Below are positions 16,307 through 25,321 of a stretch of 64,000 nucleotides of DNA, one piece after another. Both the position numbers and the translations under genes were made by a program. Under the pieces are notes generated by a model. The model did not search any database. It was not told where the DNA came from and saw only the letters and a list, made by a program, of their open reading frames with translations. How positions within the stretch are numbered: position 1 is the stretch's first letter; every line of letters starts with the position of its first letter. Source of the stretch: Sphingopyxis sp. BSN-002 (lineage in GTDB: Bacteria > Pseudomonadota > Alphaproteobacteria > Sphingomonadales > Sphingomonadaceae); contig NZ_CP091804.1 in the NCBI RefSeq assembly GCF_022024275.1, positions 2,064,501-2,128,500 on the forward strand, written 5' to 3'.

Positions 16307-17767
16307 TCAGCCCGCGAGCGCCTTTTGCCGCCGCCGCTGAACCGACGAGCCATAGCCCATCGCCTCGCGATATTTGACCACAGTGCGCCGCGCGATGTCG
16401 TGGCCCTCGGCCGAGAGCTTCTGCGCGATCGTCTCGTCGGAGAGGATCGCCTTGGCATCCTCGGCCTCGATCATCGCCTTGATCCGGCTCTTCACCGCCT
16501 CGGCCGATACGGCACCGTCGCCCTCGGTCGCGGAAATCCCCGACGAGAAGAAATATTTGAGCTCGAACAGCCCGCGCGCGCAGCTCAGATATTTGTTGCT
16601 GGTCACGCGGCTGACGGTCGATTCGTGCATGCCAATCTCTTCGGCGACCTGCCGCAGCGTCAGCGGGCGCATATGCGCGACACCGTGCAGGAAAAACCCC
16701 TCCTGCTGCTTCACGATCGCGCTCGCGACCTTGACGATCGTACGCTGGCGCTGGTCGAGCGCGCGGACAAGCCAGTTGGCACCTGCAAGCTGTTCGGACA
16801 GCCATGCCTTGCTCTTCGCCGCCGCGCCCGTCGCCAGCTCGGTATAATAGCGGCGGTTGACGAGCAGGCGCGGCAAGGTGCCGCTGTTGACCTCGACCGC
16901 CCAGCCTTTCGCGGTCTGGCGCACATACAGGTCGGGAACGACCGCCTGCGCGCCCTCGCCGCCGAATTTCAGGCCGGGCTTGGGATCATAGCCCCGCAGC
17001 TCGCGAATCATGTCGGCGAGATCCTCGTCATCGACGCCGCAGATGCGCTTGAGTTGCGGGAAGGCACCCTTTGCGACGAGATCGAGATGCGCGATCATGG
17101 TGGCCATCGCGGGGTCATAGCGATCGGCCTCGCGTGCTTGGATCGCGATGCATTCGGCCAGATCGCGCGCGCCGACACCCGACGGGTCGAACAGCTGGAC
17201 ACCCGCCAGCACCGCTTCGAGCAGCGCCAGCGGCACGCCGAGCTGCGCAGCGAGCTCGGACAGGTCGGCGCGAAGATAGCCCGCCTCGTCGATCAGCGCG
17301 ACGAGCTGGCCCGCGACGACCGCCTCGATCCCGTCGAAACGCTCGCCGACTTGGGCGAGCAGATGGTCGTGGAGCGTGCCGTCATGTTCGGCGAAGCTGT
17401 CGAAATCGATGCCTTCACTGTCGCCCGACAGCCCGACCGAATCGCTGGCGCTGTCGTGATGGAAGCGCTCTTCGTTGAAATCGACGTCGAGATCGTCGGC
17501 CGTGCCCGCGTCGGAGGACAGGGCCTGATCGGTATCGGTCTCGCCCGACACGGCAGCGACCGGCGCTTCGTCGCCGGGCTCGTCGGCTCCGCCATCCTCA
17601 CGGTCACCCGATGCCGTATCGAGCAGCGGATTACCCTCCAGAGCCTCGGCCAGATAGGCTTCGAGTTCGAGGTTCGACAGCGCAAGCAGCTTGATCGCCT
17701 GCTGCAGCTGCGGCGTCATCACCAGCGATTGCGACTGGCGTAAATCGAGGCGCGGACCCAACGCCAT
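16307..17767 (-). CDS. rpoN: RNA polymerase sigma-54 factor
   Basis: A 486-residue sigma-54, which directs RNA polymerase to -24/-12 promoters under activator ATPase control. Region I is the glutamine- and leucine-rich N-terminus (LRQSQSLVMTPQLQQAIKLL). An acidic region II covers about residues 50 to 130. The core-binding and helix-turn-helix part includes LTLRQVAEEIGMHESTVSRV. The RpoN box near the C-terminus is ARRTVVKYREAMG, one residue different from the classic ARRTVAKYRE. It follows lptB by 17 bases, a common order in proteobacteria. Confidence 0.98.
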   Translation of the reverse strand: MALGPRLDLRQSQSLVMTPQLQQAIKLLALSNLELEAYLAEALEGNPLLDTASGDREDGGADEPGDEAPVAAVSGETDTDQALSSDAGTADDLDVDFNEERFHHDSASDSVGLSGDSEGIDFDSFAEHDGTLHDHLLAQVGERFDGIEAVVAGQLVALIDEAGYLRADLSELAAQLGVPLALLEAVLAGVQLFDPSGVGARDLAECIAIQAREADRYDPAMATMIAHLDLVAKGAFPQLKRICGVDDEDLADMIRELRGYDPKPGLKFGGEGAQAVVPDLYVRQTAKGWAVEVNSGTLPRLLVNRRYYTELATGAAAKSKAWLSEQLAGANWLVRALDQRQRTIVKVASAIVKQQEGFFLHGVAHMRPLTLRQVAEEIGMHESTVSRVTSNKYLSCARGLFELKYFFSSGISATEGDGAVSAEAVKSRIKAMIEAEDAKAILSDETIAQKLSAEGHDIARRTVVKYREAMGYGSSVQRRRQKALAG

Positions 17768-17784
17768 GCTGCCGCGTCAGCTCG

Positions 17785-18594
17785 TCACAAGGAGAAGCCC
17801 TCGCCGAGGTAGAGGCGGCGGACCTCGGGATCGGCGACGAGTTCGGCCGGCGAGCCGGCAAGCAATACCTTGCCGTCGTAGATGATCGCGGCGCGGTCGA
17901 CGAGGTCCAGCGTCTCGCGCACATTATGGTCGGTGATCAGCACCCCGATGCCGCGCGTCTTCAGGTCGGCGACGAGGTCGCGGATGTCGCTGATCGACAG
18001 CGGATCGATGCCCGCGAAGGGCTCGTCGAGGAGCATGATCGAGGGGTTCGCGGCGAGCGCGCGGGCGATTTCGGCGCGGCGGCGTTCGCCGCCCGAGAGC
18101 GCCATAGCCGCCGAATCGCGCAGCCGCGCGAGGCCGAATTCGTCGAGCAGTTCCTCGAGCCGGCGTTCGCGCGACACCTTGTCGGGCTCGGCGAGTTCGA
18201 GCACCGCGCTGATATTCTGTTCGACGGTCATGCCGCGAAAGATCGAGGTTTCCTGCGGCAGATAGCCGAGGCCGAGAATCGCGCGGCGATACATCGGCAG
18301 CGCGGTGATGTCGGCGCCGTCGAGCATGATGCGCCCGGCGTCGGGCTTCACCAGACCCATGATCGAATAGAAGCAGGTCGTCTTGCCGGCGCCGTTCGGG
18401 CCGAGGAGGCCGACAACCTCGCCCTTGCCGACCGAGAGCGACACGTCCGACAGCACTGTGCGCTTGTCGTAACTCTTGGCGATCGAAATCACCGCGAGAC
18501 CGTTGCCCGCTACCGCATCCTCCTGAACATGCGCCTTGTGCTCGGCGACACCATGATCGTCGGTCAGCGTGCCAGCGGTCGATTCATCGGTCAT
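17785..18594 (-). CDS. lptB: LPS export ABC transporter ATP-binding protein
   Basis: LptB is the ATPase of the LptB2FGC machine that extracts lipopolysaccharide from the inner membrane. The 269-residue protein has Walker A GPNGAGKTT, signature LSGGERRRAEIARAL, Walker B IMLLDEPFAGID and the switch histidine in LITDHNVRETL. About 30 extra residues precede the ABC domain. The genes usually found just upstream, lptC and lptA, are not here; phosphomannomutase is instead, and lptB has its own candidate promoter. Confidence 0.96.
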   Translation of the reverse strand: MTDESTAGTLTDDHGVAEHKAHVQEDAVAGNGLAVISIAKSYDKRTVLSDVSLSVGKGEVVGLLGPNGAGKTTCFYSIMGLVKPDAGRIMLDGADITALPMYRRAILGLGYLPQETSIFRGMTVEQNISAVLELAEPDKVSRERRLEELLDEFGLARLRDSAAMALSGGERRRAEIARALAANPSIMLLDEPFAGIDPLSISDIRDLVADLKTRGIGVLITDHNVRETLDLVDRAAIIYDGKVLLAGSPAELVADPEVRRLYLGEGFSL

Positions 18595-18628
18595 AGGTCG
18601 GTCGGTTCCGTTTCTAGCCCCAAGCGCG

Positions 18629-18657
18629 CGTTACCCCAGCGACGCGGCAGAGGTCAA
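18629..18657 (-). promoter_or_regulatory. candidate sigma-70 promoter of lptB-rpoN
   Basis: On the minus strand TTGACC (18657-18652) is separated by 17 bases from GTAACG (18634-18629), and the lptB ATG follows about 35 bases on. The 109-base gap to the preceding phosphomannomutase gene contains no other feature I can see. Confidence 0.45.
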
Positions 18658-18703
18658 TCTGGCAAGATAATTGCAGGGGAGCCTTCGAAAGCTGTCGCCG
18701 TGC

Positions 18704-20086
18704 CTAGTGCACGGCCTGCGGCCCGCGCACCACGCCCGACTCGGCGAGCTGGTCGTCGATCGCCGCCATCAGCCGCGCGAGCGCCGCCTCGTCCTTTGCC
18801 TCGGCGCGCGCGACCAGAACGTCCTGCGTGTTCGAGGCACGGAGCAGCCACCAGCCGTCGCCGGTGAGGACGCGGGCGCCGTCGGTGCGGTCCACCGTCG
18901 CGCCAGCTTCGGTCAGGCGCTGCAGAACCTCGTCCACAATGGCGAATTTGCGCACCTCGTCGACCTGGAAACGCAGCTCGGGCGTGTTGACCATCACGGG
19001 CATTTCGCTGCGGAGTTCGGTGATGCTCTTGCCGAGCTTCTCGGCCGCCTCGATCAGCCGGATCGCGGCATAGGGCGCATCGTCATAGCCGTAATAGCGA
19101 TCGGCGAAGAAGATATGCCCGCTCATCTCGCCCGCCAGCGGGCTGCCGGTTTCCTTCATCTTCGCCTTGATCAGGCTGTGGCCGGTTTTCCACATCAGCG
19201 GCGTACCGCCCAGTTCGGCGACGCGGTCGAACAGCGCCTGACTCGCTTTCACATCAGCTATCACGGTCGCGCCGGGATGGTCCCGCAGCACCGCCGCGGC
19301 ATAGATTTGCAGCAACTGGTCGCCCCAGATCACGCGGCCCTGTCCGTCAATCGCGCCGATGCGGTCGCCGTCTCCATCGAATGCGACGCCGAAGTCGAGG
19401 CTCTTCTCGGCGACGAGCTTCTTCAGGTCCGCCAGATTCTTCTCTTCGGTGGGATCGGGATGGTGGTTCGGAAAATGGCCGTCGATATCGGTAAACAGCA
19501 GATGGTGCTCGCCCGGGAGCCGCGCGGTCAGCTTCTCGATGACGGTGCCGGCGGCGCCGTTGCCCGCGTCCCAGCCGATGCGGAAGGCGCCGCCGGCAAA
19601 ACCCTCGACGAGCCGGTCGACATAGGCGTCGATGATATCGATGCTCTCCACCGCGCCTTCGCCGGCCTCCCAGTCGCCGGCCGCGGCGAGTTCGCCGATC
19701 CGCTGGATGTCGGCGCCGAAGAAGGGACGCCCCTGAAATACCATCTTGAAACCGTTGTAGTCGGGGGGGTTGTGGCTGCCGGTTATCTGTATGCCGCCGT
19801 CCACATCTTCGGTTGACGCGGCATAATAGAGCATCGGCGTCGGACCGAGCCCGACGTTCAGTGCGTCGACCCCCGCGGCATTGATCCCTGCGATCAGCGC
19901 ATCGGCAAGCATCGGCGACGACAGGCGTCCATCATAGCCTACCGCGATCCGCTTGCCGCCGGCGCGCGCGATCAGCGTCGCGAAGCTGCGCCCGATCGCC
20001 CGGGCATCCTTCTCGGACAGCGTGTCGCCAACGACGCCGCGGATGTCATATTCGCGGAGCATCGTCGGGTGGAAAATATGGGTCAT
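18704..20086 (-). CDS. phosphomannomutase/phosphoglucomutase
   Basis: A 460-residue alpha-D-phosphohexomutase of the AlgC/ManB type, interconverting hexose 6- and 1-phosphates for GDP-mannose and other nucleotide sugars used in polysaccharide synthesis. The four domains are in order: active-site phosphoserine loop TGSHNPPDY, metal loop [11 protein letters not shown], sugar-binding loop GEMSGHIFF and phosphate-binding C-terminus ([15 protein letters not shown]). The N-terminus FREYDIRG-like motif is [11 protein letters not shown]. It lies 27 bases after mipZ on the same strand. Confidence 0.94.
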   Translation of the reverse strand: MTHIFHPTMLREYDIRGVVGDTLSEKDARAIGRSFATLIARAGGKRIAVGYDGRLSSPMLADALIAGINAAGVDALNVGLGPTPMLYYAASTEDVDGGIQITGSHNPPDYNGFKMVFQGRPFFGADIQRIGELAAAGDWEAGEGAVESIDIIDAYVDRLVEGFAGGAFRIGWDAGNGAAGTVIEKLTARLPGEHHLLFTDIDGHFPNHHPDPTEEKNLADLKKLVAEKSLDFGVAFDGDGDRIGAIDGQGRVIWGDQLLQIYAAAVLRDHPGATVIADVKASQALFDRVAELGGTPLMWKTGHSLIKAKMKETGSPLAGEMSGHIFFADRYYGYDDAPYAAIRLIEAAEKLGKSITELRSEMPVMVNTPELRFQVDEVRKFAIVDEVLQRLTEAGATVDRTDGARVLTGDGWWLLRASNTQDVLVARAEAKDEAALARLMAAIDDQLAESGVVRGPQAVH

Positions 20087-20113
20087 CGGGAGTCCTCTGG
20101 GGGAAGAAGGATG

Positions 20114-20923
20114 TCAGGCGGCAGCGAACAGGTCGCCGTCGGGATGCAACCGCTCGCGCGCCGGAAGGTTCAGCCCGCCCATGGCCTCGCGCAATTCCTG
20201 CCGCGCCACGACATGCCCGATCCCCATGCCACCCAGATGCACCTTGTCGAGAAGGGTCAGGCCGGCCGGGAAGAGCTCGCGGTAGATGACGCGTTCGCCG
20301 AGCCCCGGGATGACGCGGAAGCCGACGCGGCGCGACAACTGGGTCAACGCCTCGCCGACGCGGCGCATATTGTGCGCGTCGACATGCTGGAGACGGTTCC
20401 TGAGGATGATCCAGTCGATCGTCCGCCCGTCGGTCTTGGCGCGCGCCTTGCGCGTGTCCCAGATCAGCTCCGAATAGAAGCTGGGGCGCACGACCTGGAA
20501 CGTCTCGGGATCGACCTGCCCAATCAGGTCGAAATCGATGAAGCTGTCGTTGATCGGGGTGACGAGCGTGTCGGCGCTCGTCGCAAGGTGGCGCGCGAAG
20601 ACGTCGTCACGGCCGGGGGTGTCGGCGACGAAATAGTCGGCGCCCGCGGACAGCCGCGCGACCTGCGCGTCGAGCTCCTCGATCGTCGAGCCCTCGAACA
20701 CCTCGAAGGTCGGGGTCGGCAGGTCGATATCGCGACGCTTTGCCGTATTCTCGCGATTTTCGAGATAGCGGTGGAAGGTGCGCTGGCGCGGGTCGAGATC
20801 GAGGCCGGCGACGCGAAAACCCTGGCTCGCGAGCGCCACCGCGAAATGTACCGCACAGGTCGATTTTCCGGTCCCGCCCTTTTCATTGGCAAAGATGATG
20901 CGGTGCGGGGCGGGCGTCGTCAT
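20114..20923 (-). CDS. mipZ: division plane positioning ATPase MipZ
   Basis: A 269-residue ParA/MinD-type ATPase. It starts after a longer frame at MTTPAPHRIIFANEKGGTGK, which contains the deviant Walker A KGGTGKST. The switch region DLDPRQRTFHRYLENR and the DYFVADTPGRDD Walker B segment are typical of MipZ and unlike ordinary ParA. In Caulobacter MipZ forms a gradient from the ParB-bound poles and blocks FtsZ polymerisation there, placing the division septum at midcell. It is divergent from panC, with divK and a CtrA-like site within 4 kb, although these are not a known operon. Confidence 0.93.
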   Translation of the reverse strand: MTTPAPHRIIFANEKGGTGKSTCAVHFAVALASQGFRVAGLDLDPRQRTFHRYLENRENTAKRRDIDLPTPTFEVFEGSTIEELDAQVARLSAGADYFVADTPGRDDVFARHLATSADTLVTPINDSFIDFDLIGQVDPETFQVVRPSFYSELIWDTRKARAKTDGRTIDWIILRNRLQHVDAHNMRRVGEALTQLSRRVGFRVIPGLGERVIYRELFPAGLTLLDKVHLGGMGIGHVVARQELREAMGGLNLPARERLHPDGDLFAAA

Positions 20924-21006
20924 GAGCGTTGCGATTTTCCTGTTGGCGGCGCATGGGGGCCGCACGGGGTGGCAGTTGCGCCGCCAATATCGGAGGCCGG
21001 GCAAGC

Positions 21007-21846
21007 GTGCAAATCATCCGTGACATCGCGATGCTGCGGCGTGCCGTTTCGGCACTGCAGCAGGGCGGCAAGAGCGTCGCGCTGGTGCCGACGATGGGCG
21101 CGCTGCACGAGGGGCATCTGTCGCTCGTCCGGATGGGCAAGCGCGTTGCAGACCATGTCGTGGTCTCGATCTTCGTCAACCCGACCCAGTTCGGACCGAA
21201 CGAGGATTTTGCTGCCTATCCGCGCGACGAAGCGCGCGATGCGGCGATGCTGGTCGAGGAAGGCGTCAGCCTGCTGTGGGCGCCCGATGTCTCGACCATG
21301 TACCCGGCGGGCCATTCGACGCATATCGAGGTCGCCGAACTCGGTGCCGATTATTGTGGCGCCGCGCGGCCGGGCCATTTCGACGGCGTCGCGACGGTCG
21401 TGTCGAAACTCTTCAATCAGGTCCGCCCCGACGTGGCGATCTTCGGCGAGAAGGACTGGCAGCAGCTCGCGATCATCCGTCGCATGGCGCGCGACCTCGA
21501 CTTCGCGCTCGACATCCTCGGTGCGCCGATCGCGCGCGACAAGGATGGCTTGGCACTGTCGTCGCGCAACGCCTATCTCTCGAAAGAGCAGCGCGCCGCC
21601 GCGACCGCTTTTCCGAATGCGCTGAAAGCGGCCGCGAAGGCAATCGCAGGCGGCGCCGACATTGCCGAAACGCTGGCCAAGGCCGAGGCCGATATCGTCG
21701 CGGGCGGGTTCGACAGCGTCGATTATGTTGCGCTCGCCGACGCCGACAGTCTGGAAAGATTGAGCAATTTGAGGCGGCCCGCGCGGCTTCTGGCCGCGGC
21801 TCGAATGGGGAAAACGCGCCTGATCGACAATCTTGCGGTCGATTGA
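21007..21846 (+). CDS. panC: pantoate--beta-alanine ligase
   Basis: PanC makes pantothenate from pantoate, beta-alanine and ATP, the last step before coenzyme A synthesis. The 279-residue protein has the HIGH-type motif PTMGALHEGHLSLV, FVNPTQFGPNEDF, GHFDGVATVVSKLFN, FGEKDWQQL and the KMSKS-like region LSSRNAYLS. The start is a GTG at 21007 with GGAGG nine bases upstream; upstream in-frame starts would overlap mipZ control sequences. No panB is adjacent. Confidence 0.96.
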   Translation: MQIIRDIAMLRRAVSALQQGGKSVALVPTMGALHEGHLSLVRMGKRVADHVVVSIFVNPTQFGPNEDFAAYPRDEARDAAMLVEEGVSLLWAPDVSTMYPAGHSTHIEVAELGADYCGAARPGHFDGVATVVSKLFNQVRPDVAIFGEKDWQQLAIIRRMARDLDFALDILGAPIARDKDGLALSSRNAYLSKEQRAAATAFPNALKAAAKAIAGGADIAETLAKAEADIVAGGFDSVDYVALADADSLERLSNLRRPARLLAAARMGKTRLIDNLAVD

Positions 21847-21852
21847 TTAACT

Positions 21853-21873
21853 CCGGAAACGACGGATTTCCGG
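21853..21873 (+). terminator. hairpin after panC
   Basis: Seven-base perfect arms CCGGAAA and TTTCCGG with a seven-base loop lie seven bases after the panC stop. There is no proper T run, so termination is uncertain. Confidence 0.4.
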
Positions 21874-21911
21874 TAGTTTCCCGCGATATCCACAAAAAAT
21901 TCGGATCGCCG

Positions 21912-21927
21912 TTAACGCTTTGTTGAC
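21912..21927 (+). promoter_or_regulatory. candidate CtrA-binding site
   Basis: TTAA-CGCTTTG-TTGAC matches the TTAA-N7-TTAAC consensus of the cell-cycle regulator CtrA with one mismatch. It sits 60 bases upstream of the Sel1-repeat gene, in a notably AT-rich patch. CtrA is a known alphaproteobacterial regulator; its binding here is inferred. Confidence 0.45.
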
Positions 21928-21986
21928 CATAAGTCGCAAATTTGGACCCCGAAGCTTCCTGTGGGGGGAAGCGACAGGGGGTTATC

Positions 21987-22301
21987 ATGGCCAACAGTCT
22001 GAAGTCCGCGCAGTTTCTGATCGAGAGCCGGTTGCTCGACGCCGCCCGCGGCGACGCCAATGCCTATTTCGATCTCGGCATCGCATTTTCCACCGGGACC
22101 GGCGGTGTCGATGTCGACCTGATCCAGGCGCACAAATGGTTCAACCTCGCAGCGCTCGGCGGCAACAAGGAAGGCCAGCAATGCCGCGCCGACCTGTCCG
22201 ACGAAATGAGCCGCGACGAAATCGCCGAAGCGCAGCGTCAGGCGCGCGCCTGGCTCGACGAGACCGCGCGCCGTCCGGCAGCACGCCGCTTCGCCGCCTA
22301 A
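21987..22301 (+). CDS. small Sel1-like repeat protein
   Basis: A 104-residue protein with one to two Sel1/TPR-like helical repeats. DANAYFDLGIAFSTGTGG followed by VDLIQAHKWFNLAALGGNKEG is the typical Sel1 pattern. No signal peptide is seen, so it is probably a cytoplasmic protein-interaction module. The ATG at 21987 has an AGGGGG nearby. A CtrA-like site lies upstream. Its TAA stop overlaps the stop of the convergent acetyltransferase gene. Confidence 0.85.
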   Translation: MANSLKSAQFLIESRLLDAARGDANAYFDLGIAFSTGTGGVDVDLIQAHKWFNLAALGGNKEGQQCRADLSDEMSRDEIAEAQRQARAWLDETARRPAARRFAA

Positions 22302-23446
22302 TCCTTCCGCCTGAAGGGCATATGCCCTTCGAGCCATTCCATCTCGACCTCTTCGGCGCGGCGTTCCTGTTCGAGGTAATCCGCGACCGCCCGGCGAAAG
22401 CCCGGATCGGCGATGAAATGCGCCGACCAGGTCGCAACGGGGCCGTAGCCGCGGGCGAGCTTGTGCCCGCCCTGCGCCCCGGCCTCGACCCGCTTGAGAC
22501 CGCGCGCGATCGCAATGTCGATCGCGCGGTAATAGCATAGCTCGAAATGGAGATAGGGGATGTCGACAAGGCAGCCCCAGTAACGGCCATAGAGCGTATC
22601 GGCGCCGATCAGGTGCATCGCGCCCGCAACCGGCTGCTCGCCGTCATAGGCGATCAGCAGGATGATCCGGTCGGCCATCCGCCGCCCCATCAGGTCGAAC
22701 GCCTCGCGCGTCAGATAGGGATGCCCCCATTTGCGCGCGCCGGTGTCCTGATAAAAGGCCCACATCGCGTCCCAATGTCCGGGGCGGATCGCATCGCCGG
22801 TGAGCTCCTCGATGCGCAGCCGCTCGACCGCGCGTGCGCGCTCCTTGCGGAGCTGCTTGCGCTTCTGCGAGGTCAGCGTGGCGAGGAAATCGTTGAAGCT
22901 CGCGTAGCCCGCATTCGCGAAGTGAAACTGGATGTCGCGGCGGACGAGCCACCCCGCCTCCTCGAAGACAGACATCTGTTCGGGCGCGACGAAGGTCGCG
23001 TGCGCCGACGACAGTTCATTCTGGCGCACCACCGCCTCGGCGCCGCGGATCAGGAGCAGCGCCGCTTCCCCCTCCTGCGCGAGCAGTCGCGGCCCCGGCA
23101 CCGGGGTAAAGGGTGCCGCGATCTGCAGCTTCGGATAATAATCGCCGCCTGCGCGCGTCCAGGCATCGGCCCAGGCGTGGTCGAAGACATATTCGCCCTG
23201 GCTGTGCGATTTGAGATAGGCGGGCGCGGCGCCGATCAGCGCGCCCTTCTCGTCCTCGATCAGGATCGGCGCTGGCTGCCAGCCCGTGCCCGGTCCGACG
23301 CTGCCCGATTCCTCGAGCAGCGCCAGAAAATCATGGCTGACAAACGGATTGCCGTCGCCCGCCAGCGCATCCCACGCCGCCGCATCGACCGCGGCGACGC
23401 CGGTGCCGAGCGAGATGGTACGCTGGGGTGGGTCGGCTTCGGCCAC
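22298..23446 (-). CDS. GNAT-like acyltransferase (DUF482 / FemAB-like)
   Basis: A 382-residue protein of the DUF482 group, which contains two GNAT-like folds and resembles FemAB aminoacyl transferases. Typical pieces are NPFVSHDFLALLEESGSV near the N-terminus, QFHFANAGYASFNDFLATL with the following KRKQLRKERARA, and YGRYWGCLVDIPYLHFELCYY. Such proteins are common in alphaproteobacteria; no substrate is established. It is the last gene of a minus-strand operon after DUF3572, HAD and RidA. Confidence 0.88.
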   Translation of the reverse strand: MAEADPPQRTISLGTGVAAVDAAAWDALAGDGNPFVSHDFLALLEESGSVGPGTGWQPAPILIEDEKGALIGAAPAYLKSHSQGEYVFDHAWADAWTRAGGDYYPKLQIAAPFTPVPGPRLLAQEGEAALLLIRGAEAVVRQNELSSAHATFVAPEQMSVFEEAGWLVRRDIQFHFANAGYASFNDFLATLTSQKRKQLRKERARAVERLRIEELTGDAIRPGHWDAMWAFYQDTGARKWGHPYLTREAFDLMGRRMADRIILLIAYDGEQPVAGAMHLIGADTLYGRYWGCLVDIPYLHFELCYYRAIDIAIARGLKRVEAGAQGGHKLARGYGPVATWSAHFIADPGFRRAVADYLEQERRAEEVEMEWLEGHMPFRRKD

Positions 23447-23454
23447 TTATGCCC

Positions 23455-23922
23455 TTAGGCGGGCTTCACCGCGACGATCGCATCGGCCTCGACCGACGCG
23501 CCGAGCGGCAGCACCGCGACGCCGACCGCAGCGCGCGCGTGGCGGCCGGCTTCGCCGAACAGCGATTCGAACAGCTCGGACGCGCCATTGGCAACCTTTG
23601 CCTGATCGGTGAAGGACGGGGCGCTGTTGACGAAGACGCCAAGCTTGACGACGCGCTCGACGCGCGACCAGTCGCCGCCCAGCGCCTGCCCGATCTGCGC
23701 CACGAGCATCAGCGCGCAGCGGCGCGCGGCGTCATAGCCACTCGCGACATCGGTATCGTCGCCAAGCCGGCCGGTCACGACCTGCCCGTCGCGGAACGGC
23801 AGCTGCCCCGAGATATAGAGCATCCCGCCATGCTCGACGACGGGCACATAGGCCGCAACCGGTGCGGCGGGCTTCGGCAGTTCGAGGCCGAGTTCAGCGA
23901 GTTTGGCGGGGACGTCGGACAT
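23455..23922 (-). CDS. RidA family protein (enamine/imine deaminase)
   Basis: A 155-residue RidA/YjgF-type protein, which hydrolyses reactive enamine intermediates released by PLP enzymes. The fold is recognisable from YVPVVEHGGMLYISGQLPF, DAARRCALMLVAQIGQALGG, VERVVKLGVFVNSAPSF and AAVGVAVLPLGASVEADAIV. It belongs to the longer RidA-like subgroup and lacks the RxCIE-type end of canonical RidA, so its activity may differ. The chosen ATG (23922) gives the normal N-terminus MSDVPAKLAELG. Confidence 0.9.
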   Translation of the reverse strand: MSDVPAKLAELGLELPKPAAPVAAYVPVVEHGGMLYISGQLPFRDGQVVTGRLGDDTDVASGYDAARRCALMLVAQIGQALGGDWSRVERVVKLGVFVNSAPSFTDQAKVANGASELFESLFGEAGRHARAAVGVAVLPLGASVEADAIVAVKPA

Positions 23923-23932
23923 CGGAGTTCCT

Positions 23933-24574
23933 TTACGCGAGTTCGGCGGCAGGCGCCGGAATGTTTTCGGTGAGCCGCGCCAATATCCAGTCGCGCGCCT
24001 CGTTCCAATCGTCGATTCGCGCATGCGCATATTTTGCGGGGCGCACCTTGTCGGCGATGGCGGGTTCGCCGACGAAATGAAGCCGCCACACCTCGGGCGC
24101 CTCGATCGCAACCGAATGGTGATGGTTCGGCAGATCGTCGATGAACACCGTGACCGACGGCTTTCGCTCTTCGATCAGCGCGCGCACCGGTTCGCCCTTG
24201 CCGCCGCGGCTTCCGATCACCGGCGCGGTGAGGCCGATCGCCGCGAGCTGGACCGCACGCGCCGCCTGATGGTCGGGACCGACATTTGTCAGTACGACGA
24301 TATCGGCGATGCCGCCGATCGCCGCCATCGCTGCAATCGCCCCCGGAATTTCGGTCTGGCGCCCCATCTCGGTACGGAAGAAGCCGTCGAGCAGCGGCCA
24401 GACTTCGGCCGCCTCCAGCGGCGTACCGCACTCCTTGCGCTTCAGCGCGCCCGCAAAGCTCGCATCCTCCATCCGGAACAGCACGCCATGCTCTTCGTCG
24501 ACCCACTGCGCGAAGGGGACGACCATGTGCATCAGCACCTCGTCGCAATCGGTGATGACGAGGGGTCGGGTCAT
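23933..24574 (-). CDS. HAD superfamily hydrolase
   Basis: A 213-residue HAD-type phosphohydrolase. Motif I is LVITDCDEVLMHM (nucleophile Asp, acid Asp two later), motif II IVVLTNVGPDH, motif III a lysine near GGKGEPVRAL and motif IV VFIDDLPNHHHSV. The helical cap lies between motifs I and II. Its end overlaps nothing, but its start overlaps the stop of the upstream DUF3572 gene in ATGA. The substrate is unknown. Confidence 0.88.
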   Translation of the reverse strand: MTRPLVITDCDEVLMHMVVPFAQWVDEEHGVLFRMEDASFAGALKRKECGTPLEAAEVWPLLDGFFRTEMGRQTEIPGAIAAMAAIGGIADIVVLTNVGPDHQAARAVQLAAIGLTAPVIGSRGGKGEPVRALIEERKPSVTVFIDDLPNHHHSVAIEAPEVWRLHFVGEPAIADKVRPAKYAHARIDDWNEARDWILARLTENIPAPAAELA

Positions 24575-24843
24575 GCGTCCATCCTTTGATTTCCTTCGAG
24601 GCGTGTGGCGGCGGCGGCGATCGCTTCGGGCTTGATGTCGAGCGCGTCGGCGCAGGCGATCAGGTCGGCCTCATAGGCGGTGAGAAACGACAGGATCGCA
24701 GCAAGCGTCGCGCGCTCGCCGAGCGAGGCGCGGAGCGTTTCGGGATCGAGCCCGGTCATCCCGAGCAGCCGCTCGGCGCGCGGCTCGTCGCTGAGTATCC
24801 AGCCGAGCGCGTGAAGCGCGAGCGCGGCATCGTCTTCGTGCAA
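24571..24843 (-). CDS. DUF3572 family protein
   Basis: A 90-residue all-helical protein of the alphaproteobacterial DUF3572 family. The segments ALALHALGWILSDEPRAERLL, LDPETLRASLGERATLAAIL and ALDIKPEAIAAAATRL are characteristic. It is divergent from divK, and the same pairing next to divK occurs widely in alphaproteobacteria to my recollection. It heads the HAD-RidA-acyltransferase operon. Confidence 0.85.
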   Translation of the reverse strand: MHEDDAALALHALGWILSDEPRAERLLGMTGLDPETLRASLGERATLAAILSFLTAYEADLIACADALDIKPEAIAAAATRLEGNQRMDA

Positions 24844-24931
24844 GCGGATTTCCCTTCGGCGCGAGGCAATTGAGTCGTGCGGCCGATTCGCCTAAACGGG
24901 CCGCGCATACAAGGTGGGGAAGACATTTCAC

Positions 24932-25294
24932 ATGGGCAAGACCATCCTGGTCGTCGAGGATAACGAGCTGAACCTCCGCCTGTTCTGCGACCTGCTCAAC
25001 GCGCATGGATATAGCGCGCACCCGGTGCGCGACGGGCGCGACGCCCTTGCAAAAGCGCGCGAGGTCTCGCCCGACCTCATCATCATGGATATCCAGCTGC
25101 CGCACGTCAGCGGGCTCGAACTGATCGGACAGATGAAGGCCGACCTGACCCTGCGCGCCGTGCCGATCATGGCGGTTACCGCTTACGCCGGAAAGGGCGA
25201 CGAGGAGCAGATCCGCGCCGCCGGGGCCGAAGCCTATGTGTCGAAGCCCATCTCGGTGATCAAATTCATCGAGAGCGTCGGCGCTTTCGCCTGA
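24932..25294 (+). CDS. divK: single-domain response regulator DivK
   Basis: A 120-residue receiver domain with no output domain. Acidic pair VVEDNE, phospho-acceptor aspartate in LIIMDIQLPHVSGLELI, switch threonine in AVTAYAGKGDEE and lysine in AYVSKPISV are all present. This sequence is close to Caulobacter DivK, which is phosphorylated by DivJ, dephosphorylated by PleC and lowers CtrA activity through DivL and CckA. The ATG at 24932 follows GGGGAAG. The usual downstream pleD gene is not next to it. Confidence 0.93.
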   Translation: MGKTILVVEDNELNLRLFCDLLNAHGYSAHPVRDGRDALAKAREVSPDLIIMDIQLPHVSGLELIGQMKADLTLRAVPIMAVTAYAGKGDEEQIRAAGAEAYVSKPISVIKFIESVGAFA

Positions 25295-25321
25295 CGCTCC
25301 GGACGATATTCAGAAAGCGGA

